Positions 47,869 to 56,914 of a stretch of 64,000 bases of DNA are shown piece after piece. Every line of letters starts with the position of its first letter. The stretch's first letter is position 1. The stretch covers positions 2,313,001 to 2,377,000 of the forward strand of contig NZ_AP019749.1 in the NCBI RefSeq assembly GCF_006740045.1. Direction: 5' to 3'. The notes under the pieces are model-generated. The model had not been told where the DNA came from, did not search any database, and was given only the letters and a program-made list of their open reading frames with translations. The stretch comes from Comamonas terrigena NBRC 13299. Lineage in GTDB: Bacteria > Pseudomonadota > Gammaproteobacteria > Burkholderiales > Burkholderiaceae_C. The translations under genes were made by a program, and so were the position numbers.

Positions 47869-49002
47869 ATGACTGCACTGCGTTCTCTGTGGCTGCGGCT
47901 GCACCGCTGGCTGGCCCTGGGCCTGGGCTGGGTGCTGGTGCTGGCCGGCCTGACCGGCGCACTGCTGGTGGTGGCCCAGCCGCTGGACCGCCGGCTGCAT
48001 GCCGAGCTGTTCACCGCCCCGGCACCGTCCGGCGCGGCCACGCCCACCGCCCTGGCGCCGCTGTACGCCCGGTTGCGGCAGGAGTTTGGCGACCAGACCA
48101 CCGTCAGCTTCCGTCTGCCCCAGCAGCCCGGCGACAGCCTGTGGGCCACGGTGCGCGGCAGCTGGAACGGCACGCTCTACCTCAACCCCTGGACCGGGCA
48201 GGAACAAGGCCGGCGCGGCGCCACCGAGGGCTTTACCAACACCCTGTTCAAGCTGCACAGCAGCCTGCTGCTGGAATCCACGGGCAAGGCCATCCTCGCC
48301 TGGGTGGCGCTGGCCTATCTGGTGCTGCTGGTCACCGGCCTGGTGCTGTGGTGGCCCCGGCACTGGGCGCAGGCCTGGCGTGTGGAACTGCGCAAGAACC
48401 TGGCCCGCTCCCTGTTCGATCTGCACCGCGTGGGCGGCGCCGCACTGGGGCTGCTGCTGGCCGTCTCCGTGGCCACCGGTGCCTACATGGCCTGGCGCCC
48501 GCTGGCCGGCGTGATCAATGCGTTCGCTGGAGCCAGCCCCGTGGAGCCCCCCAAACTGCCCAAGCTCCAGACGGCAGCTGGCCCCCTACCCTCCGTGGAT
48601 GCCCTGCGGGCAACGGCACAGCGCGCCTTGCCCGAAGGCCAGCTGCGCATGCTGCAGCTGCCTGCGGCGCCCACCAAACCGGTGCGCGTGCGCTTTCTGG
48701 TGCCGGGTGAACCCCATCCCAATGGCGTGAGTTCCGTCTGGATGGACCCACGCACCGGTCAGGTACTGGCGGTGCGTCGCTGGAACGAGGTGGATCCGGG
48801 CGCCGCTGCCGTGGCCGTGATCTACCCGCTGCACACCGGCGAGCTGGGCGGCTGGCTGCTGGAGACCGCCGTCGCCCTGGGCGGACTGGTGCTGGCCGGC
48901 CTGGGCATCAGCGGCCTGTGGCTGTGGTGGAAGCGCCGCCAGGCCCGACAGCGGACCCAGAAGACCCTGGCAGCGGCGCAGCGCCTGCGGTCGCAGGGCT
49001 GA
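47869..49002 (+). CDS. PepSY-associated membrane protein (probable ferric-siderophore reductase)
   Basis: 377 residues with four membrane helices: one at the N-terminus (WLALGLGWVLVLAGLTGALLVV), a pair near 130-155 (ILAWVALAYLVLLVTGLVLWWP) and 190-205 (GGAALGLLLAVSVATGAYMAW), and a last one near 330-350. PepSY domains lie between. Conserved His in RLHRWLALG, KLHSSLLL, DLHRVGGA and PLHTGELG fit the haem-binding pattern of PepSY_TM reductases that release iron from siderophores. Cotranscribed with the TonB receptor. Confidence 0.88.
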   Translation: MTALRSLWLRLHRWLALGLGWVLVLAGLTGALLVVAQPLDRRLHAELFTAPAPSGAATPTALAPLYARLRQEFGDQTTVSFRLPQQPGDSLWATVRGSWNGTLYLNPWTGQEQGRRGATEGFTNTLFKLHSSLLLESTGKAILAWVALAYLVLLVTGLVLWWPRHWAQAWRVELRKNLARSLFDLHRVGGAALGLLLAVSVATGAYMAWRPLAGVINAFAGASPVEPPKLPKLQTAAGPLPSVDALRATAQRALPEGQLRMLQLPAAPTKPVRVRFLVPGEPHPNGVSSVWMDPRTGQVLAVRRWNEVDPGAAAVAVIYPLHTGELGGWLLETAVALGGLVLAGLGISGLWLWWKRRQARQRTQKTLAAAQRLRSQG

Positions 49003-49119
49003 GCTCACCGAGCTCAGCTCAGCCATCGCCATGGGCAGCCCGCCGCTGCCATGGTCATGCGCCCACCACAGCGACTCCCTGCAGACACGGCCATCCACCT
49101 ATCCGGATGGCCGTTGTCT

Positions 49120-50040
49120 TCAGGCCTGCCGGGCACCACCCTGCCCTTGCCCTGTCAGTTGGGCAATCAGCGCCCGCGCAGCGGCAGATTGCCGGCGGTG
49201 CGGCGCGTAAACCACCGAAAACGGCCGGCTGCGCCCGCGCAACTGGGGCAGCACTTCCGCCAGACGGCCGTCCGCGATGCGACTGTGCACAATGAAGTCA
49301 TAGCTCTGGCAGATGCCCATGCCCTGCTCTGCCAGTGAAACCACCCCCAGCACATCGTCCGACACCGTGACGGCGGCCTCGGGCAGCCATTCCACATCCT
49401 CGCCCTGGGCACGGAACACCCAGGGCGCCAGCCTGCCGGTACGCGGCATCACAAAAGGCAGACAGCGGTGCTGCGGCAGATCGGCCAGCGTACGTGGCAC
49501 CCCCATCTGCTGCAGATAGGCCGGCGCCGCCACCAGGCACAGCGGCGCATCCTCCAGCTTGCGCGCCACCAGACCGCTGTCCGGCAGCGGCCCCAGGCGG
49601 ATCACCAGGTCAAAGCCTTCGGCTGCCAGATCCACATTGCGGTTGGTGATGTTCACCTCGATGCGCACCTGCGGGTACTGGGCCGTGAACGGCTGCAGCA
49701 GCGCCGGCAGCCGGTAATGGCCAAAACTGGTGGGCACGCTGATGCGCACGCAGCCGGTCAGTGCCTCGGCGTCGCCCTGGGCGTCGCGCTCTGCATCGTC
49801 CAGCAAGGTGAAGGCCGCACGGACCTGTTCCAGATAGAGGCGTCCGGTGTCCGTCAAGCTTAGACGGCGGGTGGTGCGATGCAGCAACTGCTGGCCCAGC
49901 CGCGCCTCCAGCCGCCCCACGGCACGGCTGAGCACCGAGGCCGTCGACGCCAGACTCACCGCACCCGCCGTGAACGAGCCCTGCTCGGCCACCGCCACAA
50001 AAGCCTCTACATCCGCCACATGATCAAAGCGTCGCGCCAT
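49120..50040 (-). CDS. LysR-family transcriptional regulator
   Basis: 306 residues: an N-terminal winged helix (FVAVAEQGSFTAGAVSLASTASVLSRAVGRLEARLGQQLLHRTTRRLSLTDTG split over residues 13-66) and a periplasmic-binding-like effector domain. It is of the subgroup with RISVPTSFGHYRLPALLQPF. Divergent from the PfpI-like gene with a 100-bp gap full of repeated half-sites, so it likely controls that gene and itself. The inducer is unknown. Confidence 0.93.
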   Translation of the reverse strand: MARRFDHVADVEAFVAVAEQGSFTAGAVSLASTASVLSRAVGRLEARLGQQLLHRTTRRLSLTDTGRLYLEQVRAAFTLLDDAERDAQGDAEALTGCVRISVPTSFGHYRLPALLQPFTAQYPQVRIEVNITNRNVDLAAEGFDLVIRLGPLPDSGLVARKLEDAPLCLVAAPAYLQQMGVPRTLADLPQHRCLPFVMPRTGRLAPWVFRAQGEDVEWLPEAAVTVSDDVLGVVSLAEQGMGICQSYDFIVHSRIADGRLAEVLPQLRGRSRPFSVVYAPHRRQSAAARALIAQLTGQGQGGARQA

Positions 50041-50049
50041 TCATCTTGT

Positions 50050-50100
50050 CTTTCAAAGAACAAATCAAATTCTTGAAAGCCAGTTTACCTCCTTGAAAGC
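50050..50100. promoter_or_regulatory. Repeated CTTTCAAG half-sites between lysR and the PfpI-like gene
   Basis: CTTTCAAAGAA (50050-50060) and TTCTTGAAAG (50070-50079) form an inverted repeat, and CTTGAAAGC recurs at 50092-50100. Three spaced half-sites between divergent genes match the binding pattern of LysR tetramers. Confidence 0.6.
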
Positions 50101-50140
50101 AATCAATACAGTCCATTCCATCGTTCACCAAGGATCTGTC

Positions 50141-50875
50141 ATGCACACCATCCCCGTCCCCACCGCCACTTCCACAGCAGCCAGCCCGGCCTCGTTCGCC
50201 GGCCGCCCGGTGCTGTTCGTGTTGACCAGCCACGCTCGCAAAGGCGACTCGGGCGAGCCCACCGGCTTTTACCTGGCCGAAGTCACCCACCCGCTGCAGC
50301 AGCTGGAAACGGCAGGCATCCCGGTGGAATTTGCGTCCATCCAGGGTGGAGAGCCACCGGTGGATGGCCTGGATCTGCAGGACAGCACCAACGCCCACTA
50401 CTGGGCCGATGCGCAGTTCCGCCAAGCCATCCGCACCACCGCACTCCTGGAGGATGTGGACCCCGCGCGCTATGCGGCCATCTTCTTTGCCGGCGGCCAT
50501 GGAGCGATGTGGGACTTCGCAGACAGCAGCGCCGTCCAACATGTTGCGCGCGCCATCTACGAAGCCGGCGGCGCCGTGGCCGCCGTGTGCCATGGGCCGG
50601 CAGCACTGGTCAACGTCACCCTCAGTGATGGCAGCTATCTGGTGGCCGGCAAGCAACTGGCAGCTTTCACCGACAGCGAAGAGCGCGCCGTGCAGCTCGA
50701 ACAGGTCGTGCCTTTTCTGCTGGCCAGCACGCTGGTGCAGCGTGGTGCCCGGCACCTGCCTGCCGCCGACTGGCAGCCCCAGGTGGTGACCGACGGCAGC
50801 CTGGTAACTGGGCAGAACCCGCAGTCGGCCACCGGCGTGGGCCAGGTCCTGCGCGATCTCATACAGGCGCGCTGA
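50141..50875 (+). CDS. DJ-1/PfpI (type 1 glutamine amidotransferase-like) protein
   Basis: 244 residues of the Hsp31-like DJ-1/PfpI group: PVLFVLTSHARKGDSGEPTGFYLAEVTHP (about 24-52), FFAGGHGAMWDF (about 116) and the nucleophile Cys in AAVCHGPAAL (about 149). Members act as glyoxalases, chaperones or deglycases; which one applies is unclear. The start is the ATG at 50141 with AAGGA upstream. Divergent from the LysR gene and closely followed by an exported yellow-family protein. Confidence 0.9.
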   Translation: MHTIPVPTATSTAASPASFAGRPVLFVLTSHARKGDSGEPTGFYLAEVTHPLQQLETAGIPVEFASIQGGEPPVDGLDLQDSTNAHYWADAQFRQAIRTTALLEDVDPARYAAIFFAGGHGAMWDFADSSAVQHVARAIYEAGGAVAAVCHGPAALVNVTLSDGSYLVAGKQLAAFTDSEERAVQLEQVVPFLLASTLVQRGARHLPAADWQPQVVTDGSLVTGQNPQSATGVGQVLRDLIQAR

Positions 50876-50930
50876 CCCCATGTCTGCCACCCACTCTCAT
50901 CCGGCTCCCCCACCGCCCCGAAAGCCTTTC

Positions 50931-52166
50931 ATGCCCCGCCACTCTCGTCTGTCGAGCACTGCCGCCGTGGCCCTGCTGCTCCACGTGTTTTCCATTGCTT
51001 CTGTCGTCCACGCCGCGGCACCGGAGCAACCACCGACCGCCACGCTGGAACGCTGGCGCAGCTACAGCGGCGTGACCTGGGAGGCGCCTGCGACTTCCCG
51101 CGCAGATGCTGCGCCCGCACCATCGCCCCATTCCGTCGGCGCACCCATTGCCGGCATCCATTTCGACGGCCAGGGCCAGGCCTTTGTCAGCACACCGCGC
51201 CTGGTATCGGCCCAGGCACCGGCCACCCTCAGCCGCCTGGACACCCGTGTCACCAGCGGCCCGGCGCGTCTCACGGCCTTTCCGTCCATCTCCGCCAATG
51301 CCGTGCAGGCCGCGCCACAGCAGGCGCTGCGCAATGTGCTGGGCTTTTATGTGGACCAGCGCAACGGCTGGCTGTGGGCCCTGGACATGGGCTTTGTCGC
51401 CGGGGAAGCCCAGGCGCCCGAAGGGGCGCAGAAAGTGCTGGTCATCGACCTGGCCAGCGGCCAGACCGTGCGCCGCATTGCCCTGGATGGCGTGGCCGAC
51501 CGCAGCGGCAGTTTCTTGAACGACATCGTGGTGGATGAAGCCCGGCGCGTGGCCTATATCTCCGACAGCGGGCTGCGCAGCGCGCCCCAAAACCAGGCCG
51601 CGCTGATCGTGGTGGACTTTGCCAGCGGCCAGGCCCGGCGCGTGCTGCACCGCCACCCTGCGCTGCTGCCCGAGCCCGGTGTACAGGTGTTTTCCCATGG
51701 CGAAGAAGTCTGGCCCGGCAATCCACTGCAGTTGGGCATCAACGGCATTGCGCTGTCGCCCGACCGAGCCACACTGTACTGGACCGTGACCACCGGCCGC
51801 CACGCCTACGCCATTCCCACCGCCGTGCTGCACGACACCGCCGCCACCGATGCGCAGCGCGCCGCACAGATCCAGAACCTGGGCGATGTGGGTGGCAATA
51901 CCGACGGCATTGCCACCGACGCCCAGGGACTGCTCTACATCACCGATGTGACACGCAACGGCATTGTGCGCTACAACCCGCACCGCCGCAGCATGTCGCT
52001 GCTGGCGGCCGACGACGGCATCCGCTGGCCGGATACCGCCACCTTCACGCCGGGTGGCGACCTGCTCTTCACCGCCAGCAATCTGAACCAGCATTTCGCA
52101 GGCGCTGTGCAGCCCGGGCAGGAACGCTATGAGCTGTGGCGGCTGAAACTCTCGCCCCACCGTTGA
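50931..52166 (+). CDS. Exported royal-jelly/yellow-family (dopachrome tautomerase-related) protein
   Basis: 411 residues starting with a signal peptide (STAAVALLLHVFSIASVVHAAA), then a six-bladed propeller of the MRJP/yellow family: VLGFYVDQRNGWLWALDMG, FLNDIVVDEARRVAYISDSG, LGINGIALSPDRATLYWT, GDVGGNTDGIATDAQGLLYITD and the C-terminal NLNQHFAGAVQPGQERYELWRL. Bacterial members are mostly uncharacterised. I prefer the ATG at 50931 (MPRHSRLSS) because it leaves a normal signal; the frame is open from 50880. A decayed copy of its 3' part lies at 56915. Confidence 0.85.
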   Translation: MPRHSRLSSTAAVALLLHVFSIASVVHAAAPEQPPTATLERWRSYSGVTWEAPATSRADAAPAPSPHSVGAPIAGIHFDGQGQAFVSTPRLVSAQAPATLSRLDTRVTSGPARLTAFPSISANAVQAAPQQALRNVLGFYVDQRNGWLWALDMGFVAGEAQAPEGAQKVLVIDLASGQTVRRIALDGVADRSGSFLNDIVVDEARRVAYISDSGLRSAPQNQAALIVVDFASGQARRVLHRHPALLPEPGVQVFSHGEEVWPGNPLQLGINGIALSPDRATLYWTVTTGRHAYAIPTAVLHDTAATDAQRAAQIQNLGDVGGNTDGIATDAQGLLYITDVTRNGIVRYNPHRRSMSLLAADDGIRWPDTATFTPGGDLLFTASNLNQHFAGAVQPGQERYELWRLKLSPHR

Positions 52167-52206
52167 ACGCAAACCGCCACAGCGGCTTCTCGATCAGCCT
52201 GGCCAT

Positions 52207-52236
52207 AAAAAAAAGCGGCGCCCAGCGCCGCTTTTT
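52207..52236. terminator. Bidirectional terminator between convergent genes
   Basis: AAAAGCGGCGC and GCGCCGCTTTTT form a stem around CCA, with A/T runs on both sides. It ends both the yellow-family gene (plus) and the four-gene exported-protein operon (minus). Confidence 0.9.
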
Positions 52237-52252
52237 ACACAAGGTGATCACT

Positions 52253-53680
52253 TCACCATTTATCGTCTTTCTCAGCTGCCGCAGGCGCAGCGCTTGGCTT
52301 TACAGGCGGTGCTTTCGCCGGGGCAGACTGTGACTTGGTTGCCGAGGAAGATGCTGCAGCAGGTGCTGCGCTGGCAGAAACAACAGCTTGCTTGAGTTCA
52401 TTGCGCACCTGCAAACCACCTTCCGGAATGCCATCCAGATCGGTACGCATATTCTCCAAATGCCCATAGGAGAGGTTTGGAGTCACACGATCAATGACCA
52501 ACTCGCAGCAAGGCGACTCCATGCGTCCCAGACTTTGGCCGGTTTGCGGGTCTTTCATTTCCTTGCCTATTGCGGCCATCGCGTAGCGAGATCCTTCGCG
52601 GATGGATTGCCCGCCTTGGCTCAATACGACGTTGGTGCCGTCGCGTGCCACCACCATGACGGGGAAAGTCCGCTGCAAAATGGAGCCGACTATGGCGTTT
52701 GCGGCTTCATCGGTCATGTCTGCAAGCATCTTGTCGCCATCCACGCCGGTTCCCAAGGTGGTTGCCGCACGGTCTGGCGCAGCACCCCGCAGCGAGTCGG
52801 AGACAGTGACCTGGCGTGTGGCCACATTCACCATCTTCTGCGACAAGGACCAACCGCCCGAATAGCTCACCAACTCACGGTCGCTGGTGCGCAACTGGCG
52901 AGCGTGGCGGTTGTAGGCAAAGGTGTTGACACGGGCACTCCATACCAGATCAGCACTGGCAGCCTGGGACAGCTTCGCCAGTTCGGCGCTGGGCGCTTGT
53001 CCGCTCGCAATCATGTCCAGCTCTTGCTCGATTTCGGGGCTGAACTCACGGTCCAGCACCGCAAAGCGGCCTGTCTGCATCAAAGCATCACTGACGCGCT
53101 GGCGCAATGCGGCCGCCACCTGGGCCGATGGCACGGAACGATCCCCCATCGCCAGATGCTGCTGGCCAAATGTCACGGGACCGATCACCACCTTCAGCTT
53201 CTGCATGTCTGCAGAAGGCTTGAATTTGGCGATGCTGGCCTCGATCGTCGCCTTGTAGAGTTTGGGAGGCAGCAACGATGGCTCTTCCAGACTGACCACC
53301 TTCAGGTTCTGGATCACGCCGCCTGATTTTTGCTGAACCAGTTCTGCGAATGCATTTGCGCGCAGCGAAGCACTGTCCTGGTTCAGACTGACATCCAGGC
53401 CATATTTGGCCGTGACACTCTCTGTTTGTACAACGGCACCGTTGACTTGCAGCAAAGCCATCTTCATGGCCTCAGCCATTGCTTCGCCCGCCGTTTTGCC
53501 AAGACCCGTGGCCGTGGTACTCACACTCTCGAGTTTGCCTACATCAGGAACAGCAGGGGCAACCGAGCTGCTGGCGGGGGTGTTGGCAGAGGCCGCTGTG
53601 GCATTTGTCTCTTCAGACTTGGGGCCACAGCCGGCCACCACCATCAGGGCCGACAAGGCCCCGATGAGGTAGTAACGCAT
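52253..53680 (-). CDS. CsgG-like outer-membrane lipoprotein, last gene of an exported-protein operon
   Basis: 475 residues. The N-terminus is a lipoprotein signal with lipobox (ALMVVAGC, Cys 18). Residues about 50-165 (TGLGKTAGEAMAEAMKMALLQVNG, YKATIEASIAKFK) look like the FlgT-N/LPP20 module. Residues about 168-330 (KLKVVIGPVTFGQQH, VAAALRQRVSDALMQTGRFAVLDRE, ADLVWSARVNTF, SGGWSLSQKMVNVATRQVTVSDSLRG) resemble CsgG/LpoB-like domains of outer-membrane assembly lipoproteins. The C-terminal 60 residues are an Ala/Pro/Lys tail. Cotranscribed with the three upstream genes. Exact function unknown. Confidence 0.8.
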   Translation of the reverse strand: MRYYLIGALSALMVVAGCGPKSEETNATAASANTPASSSVAPAVPDVGKLESVSTTATGLGKTAGEAMAEAMKMALLQVNGAVVQTESVTAKYGLDVSLNQDSASLRANAFAELVQQKSGGVIQNLKVVSLEEPSLLPPKLYKATIEASIAKFKPSADMQKLKVVIGPVTFGQQHLAMGDRSVPSAQVAAALRQRVSDALMQTGRFAVLDREFSPEIEQELDMIASGQAPSAELAKLSQAASADLVWSARVNTFAYNRHARQLRTSDRELVSYSGGWSLSQKMVNVATRQVTVSDSLRGAAPDRAATTLGTGVDGDKMLADMTDEAANAIVGSILQRTFPVMVVARDGTNVVLSQGGQSIREGSRYAMAAIGKEMKDPQTGQSLGRMESPCCELVIDRVTPNLSYGHLENMRTDLDGIPEGGLQVRNELKQAVVSASAAPAAASSSATKSQSAPAKAPPVKPSAAPAAAEKDDKW

Positions 53681-53712
53681 AGCTGCTTTCTTCGGGTTCC
53701 GTCGTCAGTCAA

Positions 53713-54351
53713 TCACAGCAGGCTGGTGGCTTCTGCCGGCACTTCAATGCCATTGCTCTTGGCAAAGTCCACCGCGTTCTTCAGCGCTTTCAAGACCTCG
53801 GTCGTCGAAGTGGGGAACTTGGTCACCACGTAGCTGGCAGCGCCCAGGGAAGGCAGCTGGGTCAGAGGAGCACTCTTGAGGCCATCGCCCATGGCAGAGA
53901 CATCCTTGCCCAGACCGGTGTAGCGCACCACACCCTTGGCCAGGCTCAACAGGCCCTGGGTATAAGTGGCCTTGGCTGCTGCATCCAGTGCAGGCTTTTC
54001 CGCCAGCTTGGCAGCGATGGCACCGCCGGTATCTCCCACGGCTGTGGCTGCCTTGGAAGCAGCATCCTTGTCAAAGGTCGAGCCAGACGACAGCTGTTGC
54101 GCAACGGCTTCGGCATCGGCGGCGGTGGCCTTCAGGCCCAGAGCTTCGCCCATCTTGGAGTTGGCTTTGAGCACATCCACGTTGGCTGCCACGAAATTCT
54201 TCACCAGAGTGGTTTGCTGGCCACCCAGGTCAGCAGCCGGGGCGCTGGACTTGCTGCCGCCGAAGCTGGGAATATTGAATTGTGCCGAGGCGGTGTAAGG
54301 GGTGGCCATGCCTGCGCACACCACAGCAATAGCAGTCAAGATCTTCTTCAT
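53713..54351 (-). CDS. Exported helical protein of unknown function
   Basis: 212 residues with a clear signal peptide (MKKILTAIAVVCAGMATPYTASAQ) and an Ala-rich, mostly helical mature part (VKNFVAANVDVLKANSKMGEALG, ATYTQGLLSLAKGVVRYTGLG). No Cys in the mature protein and no membrane span. I do not recognise a family. It lies between the FlgT-N-like gene and the CsgG-like lipoprotein gene with 52- and 32-bp gaps, so it is likely part of the same apparatus. Confidence 0.78.
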   Translation of the reverse strand: MKKILTAIAVVCAGMATPYTASAQFNIPSFGGSKSSAPAADLGGQQTTLVKNFVAANVDVLKANSKMGEALGLKATAADAEAVAQQLSSGSTFDKDAASKAATAVGDTGGAIAAKLAEKPALDAAAKATYTQGLLSLAKGVVRYTGLGKDVSAMGDGLKSAPLTQLPSLGAASYVVTKFPTSTTEVLKALKNAVDFAKSNGIEVPAEATSLL

Positions 54352-54403
54352 TGCAATCTATCTCCTGAATCAAGAATCAAACAAAAATCGGGGAAAACAG
54401 AAA

Positions 54404-55543
54404 TCAGCGCACACCCAGATTGGTGAGCTGACTGGTCAGTTCGCGCGCTGCATTGTTGGCAGCAAGCTTGAGGGCGTTGTTGCGGGCTTCGTCCTCTGTA
54501 GGGCCCACACCGGCGTACTGCACGGGGCCCACAGAAGCCAGGGTGTCGGGAATGGTCTGGCTGATATCCAGCAACTTGGCGTTGACGGTGACCGCCACAC
54601 GCATCAAACCGGTGTTGCCGTCGGTGTCGGCAAGTCCAACATCCAACGTACCCAGTGCCACATAGGGAATCTGTGCGGCACGCATGCCACTGACCAGCGA
54701 TGCCAAAGTGGCAGGCTTCAGATCCATGCCGGACTTGTAGTCGTTTTCCACGGTGGCCACTTTGAACTTGCCGTCCGTATATGGCTCCACCATGGCAGCT
54801 TCAGACACCTTGAATCCCGCACGGGTGAAGTTGGAGGTGAAAACCTGCGTCAAATTGGCACTGGGCAACAAACGGAAGGTCGATTCGCTGGCGCGCCGCG
54901 TCGTGCTACCGCCCGTTTCGATCGACGCTGAACGCTGAAGAGAGCCGTTCACGGAAGTCGATGTGGACGCATTGGTCTGGATCTGGCCGCGACCAAAGGA
55001 CTCCCCTTCCGAGCCCTTTTCGGAAACCTGGACGTTGCCCTTCACATCGGTCTTCTGGTCTACACGCTTGTACACACGGTCGTCAAAGCTGCGGGTACTG
55101 TCCACCTGACGGGACACAAACATGAACGCCAGTGGCGACCGCGCTGCAGTGCCACCTTTGACCACGGCCGAATTCGATTTCACTGCATTGCGCAGGTTCG
55201 CCACGTTGAGCGCCACGCGCACGGCAACCGTGTATTGTTTCTTGTCCTTGTTTTCTTCTTCTGCCAACACCGTCGTGTCGAGAATGTAGCGATCTGGCGC
55301 AGCCAGAATTTTGTCGCGAATCGCATCGAAGTTCTCGGCCTCGGACTGACCCGCTTCCGCGTAATAGAACTCCACCGCTTTCAGCTGTGCTGCCGAAGTG
55401 GCACGCGCTTTATCGTCTGCAGACGCCGACCACCCTTGGTAGCTCACGGTGGCTTTCCCCTTGGCCTGCTGAACCTGGGCCCAGGAACTTCCAGCAAACA
55501 AGGCAATAGATGACCAGACCAATAATTTTTTGATTACTTGCAT
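54404..55543 (-). CDS. Exported protein with FlgT-N/LPP20-like module
   Basis: 379 residues, with a signal peptide (VIKKLLVWSSIALFAGSSWA). Residues about 28-125 (GKATVSYQGWSASADDKARATSAAQLKAVEFYY through YTVAVRVALNVANL) have the pattern of the FlgT N-terminal/LPP20 domain. The middle is Ser/Thr-rich (about 160-215). A further domain (LTQVFTSNFTRAGFKVSEAAMV through ALGTLDVGLADTD) leads to a second LPP20-like helix at the C-terminus (TEDEARNNALKLAANNAAREL). Its start overlaps the upstream gene by 10 bp. Function unknown; domain names are inferred by eye. Confidence 0.78.
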   Translation of the reverse strand: MQVIKKLLVWSSIALFAGSSWAQVQQAKGKATVSYQGWSASADDKARATSAAQLKAVEFYYAEAGQSEAENFDAIRDKILAAPDRYILDTTVLAEEENKDKKQYTVAVRVALNVANLRNAVKSNSAVVKGGTAARSPLAFMFVSRQVDSTRSFDDRVYKRVDQKTDVKGNVQVSEKGSEGESFGRGQIQTNASTSTSVNGSLQRSASIETGGSTTRRASESTFRLLPSANLTQVFTSNFTRAGFKVSEAAMVEPYTDGKFKVATVENDYKSGMDLKPATLASLVSGMRAAQIPYVALGTLDVGLADTDGNTGLMRVAVTVNAKLLDISQTIPDTLASVGPVQYAGVGPTEDEARNNALKLAANNAARELTSQLTNLGVR

Positions 55544-56712
55544 AAATTCATCAACTTGATAGTTTTCTCGATTTGGCTGTCAATATCAGAGGCAGAAGCA
55601 GCCGTCTTTATCCATGGATTGCTTTTCCCGGCAATGGCTTCCGAAAGCTTGACAAACATTCCATTGGCAGAATCATAGTACGCGGGGAAATCGTCGACAT
55701 AGGTTTGCGAAGCCGGTACCACTTTGGTTTCACCATTCTTCAACGAAGTCTGCAAGTACACGGCACCGGAAACTGGCTCATGGATCCGAATATCAGCGTA
55801 CGTGCCATAGACGTAGGAAGTTCCGCCAGCACTTTGGCTGAATTTTATTTTCTTGACGTTTTTAAAATCAACTTCGATTTCGTAATCCGGCTTCGGTAGC
55901 GTGAGATTGAAAACTTCTCCGTCCATGACTTGCATGGACATTACATTCCCTACGGCATAGCCTTTGGTATATGGAACCATGGGCACGCCCACACGGGTGG
56001 AAATGGCCTCTGACACCAAATCAGCAGCCCAGGTTTCCTTGGCTCCGGGTGTCGACTTCAAGTAATCAGGCAGAACTGCGGCCATTTCGGCAGAGAGGCT
56101 GGCGCGGCTCACCTGCACATAGCGGCTCACTTGCTCTGGCAGTGTGGCGCCAGCCATTGCGCTGGCGTAACGGCCGTAGATACCGGGCTTGTTGTCACTG
56201 CCCTCATAAACCAAACGCACGCGTTCCAGAATTTCCTGAGGACTGGGGTCGTGCTGGAAGTTGTCTACATAACCAAAGCTGATTGGATATGCGCGCACCA
56301 CATTCATCGACTTGAAGTCGAAGAACAAGGCCTGACCACGCAGCAGAATGAAAAGCTTGCGAATATTTCCAAAATGCTCCACCGAAACAGTTTCGGAGCT
56401 CATGACCAAAGAGGCGACCAGCGCTTGATCACTTCCCTTCAAATCACCAACAGGCTGGATGGATAAATTGAAATTCTTTGGCTTATTCACTGCAACGTAC
56501 TCATACGTTCTTTTGAACAAGCTGCTTTTCGCCGCCTTCAATTGCTTGTCGTATTGCAACGAATAGGGAAACCGCTGCGCCAAACCTGCAGCCTCCCCAG
56601 CAAAAGCAACCCCTGCAAAAGCGACATCTTTTGTTTGGCCGATGGAGCTTTGCACCATGACCACCAATCCAAGTGCTACTCCCCAGCACTTGAACATCTT
56701 CAAAGCTTCCAT
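55534..56712 (-). CDS. Exported protein of unknown function, first gene of the operon
   Basis: 392 residues from the ATG at 56712; a second ATG at 56697 (MFKCWGVALG) has a better ribosome site (GGAAG) and may be the true start. Signal peptide CWGVALGLVVMVQSSIG. The mature protein has a helical first half and a beta-rich second half (YEIEVDFKNVKKIKFSQSAGGTSYVYGTYADIRIHEPVSGAVYLQTS), ending MNLCK. No family recognised. Base composition is clearly lower in G+C than the flanks (about 43% in 55561-55620), which suggests transfer. The preceding 100 bp are strongly AT-rich and should hold the operon promoter. Confidence 0.78.
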   Translation of the reverse strand: MEALKMFKCWGVALGLVVMVQSSIGQTKDVAFAGVAFAGEAAGLAQRFPYSLQYDKQLKAAKSSLFKRTYEYVAVNKPKNFNLSIQPVGDLKGSDQALVASLVMSSETVSVEHFGNIRKLFILLRGQALFFDFKSMNVVRAYPISFGYVDNFQHDPSPQEILERVRLVYEGSDNKPGIYGRYASAMAGATLPEQVSRYVQVSRASLSAEMAAVLPDYLKSTPGAKETWAADLVSEAISTRVGVPMVPYTKGYAVGNVMSMQVMDGEVFNLTLPKPDYEIEVDFKNVKKIKFSQSAGGTSYVYGTYADIRIHEPVSGAVYLQTSLKNGETKVVPASQTYVDDFPAYYDSANGMFVKLSEAIAGKSNPWIKTAASASDIDSQIEKTIKLMNLCK

Positions 56713-56914
56713 TGATACCCCGCACTTATTTTTAGCAGCGAAGTATACATGCCCAGCTTCTCTCATACCCAATTTGGTGCAAGGAGCACGGCACCGAAAA
56801 AAGACTTCTCCCAAAAATCACATGTTTGTTAGTATTTACACTCGTTAAAATGTTTGGTGAAATTAGGCTAAAAATAAATTTAATTTATTCGCATGGATTG
56901 TCGCCTCCAAATCA

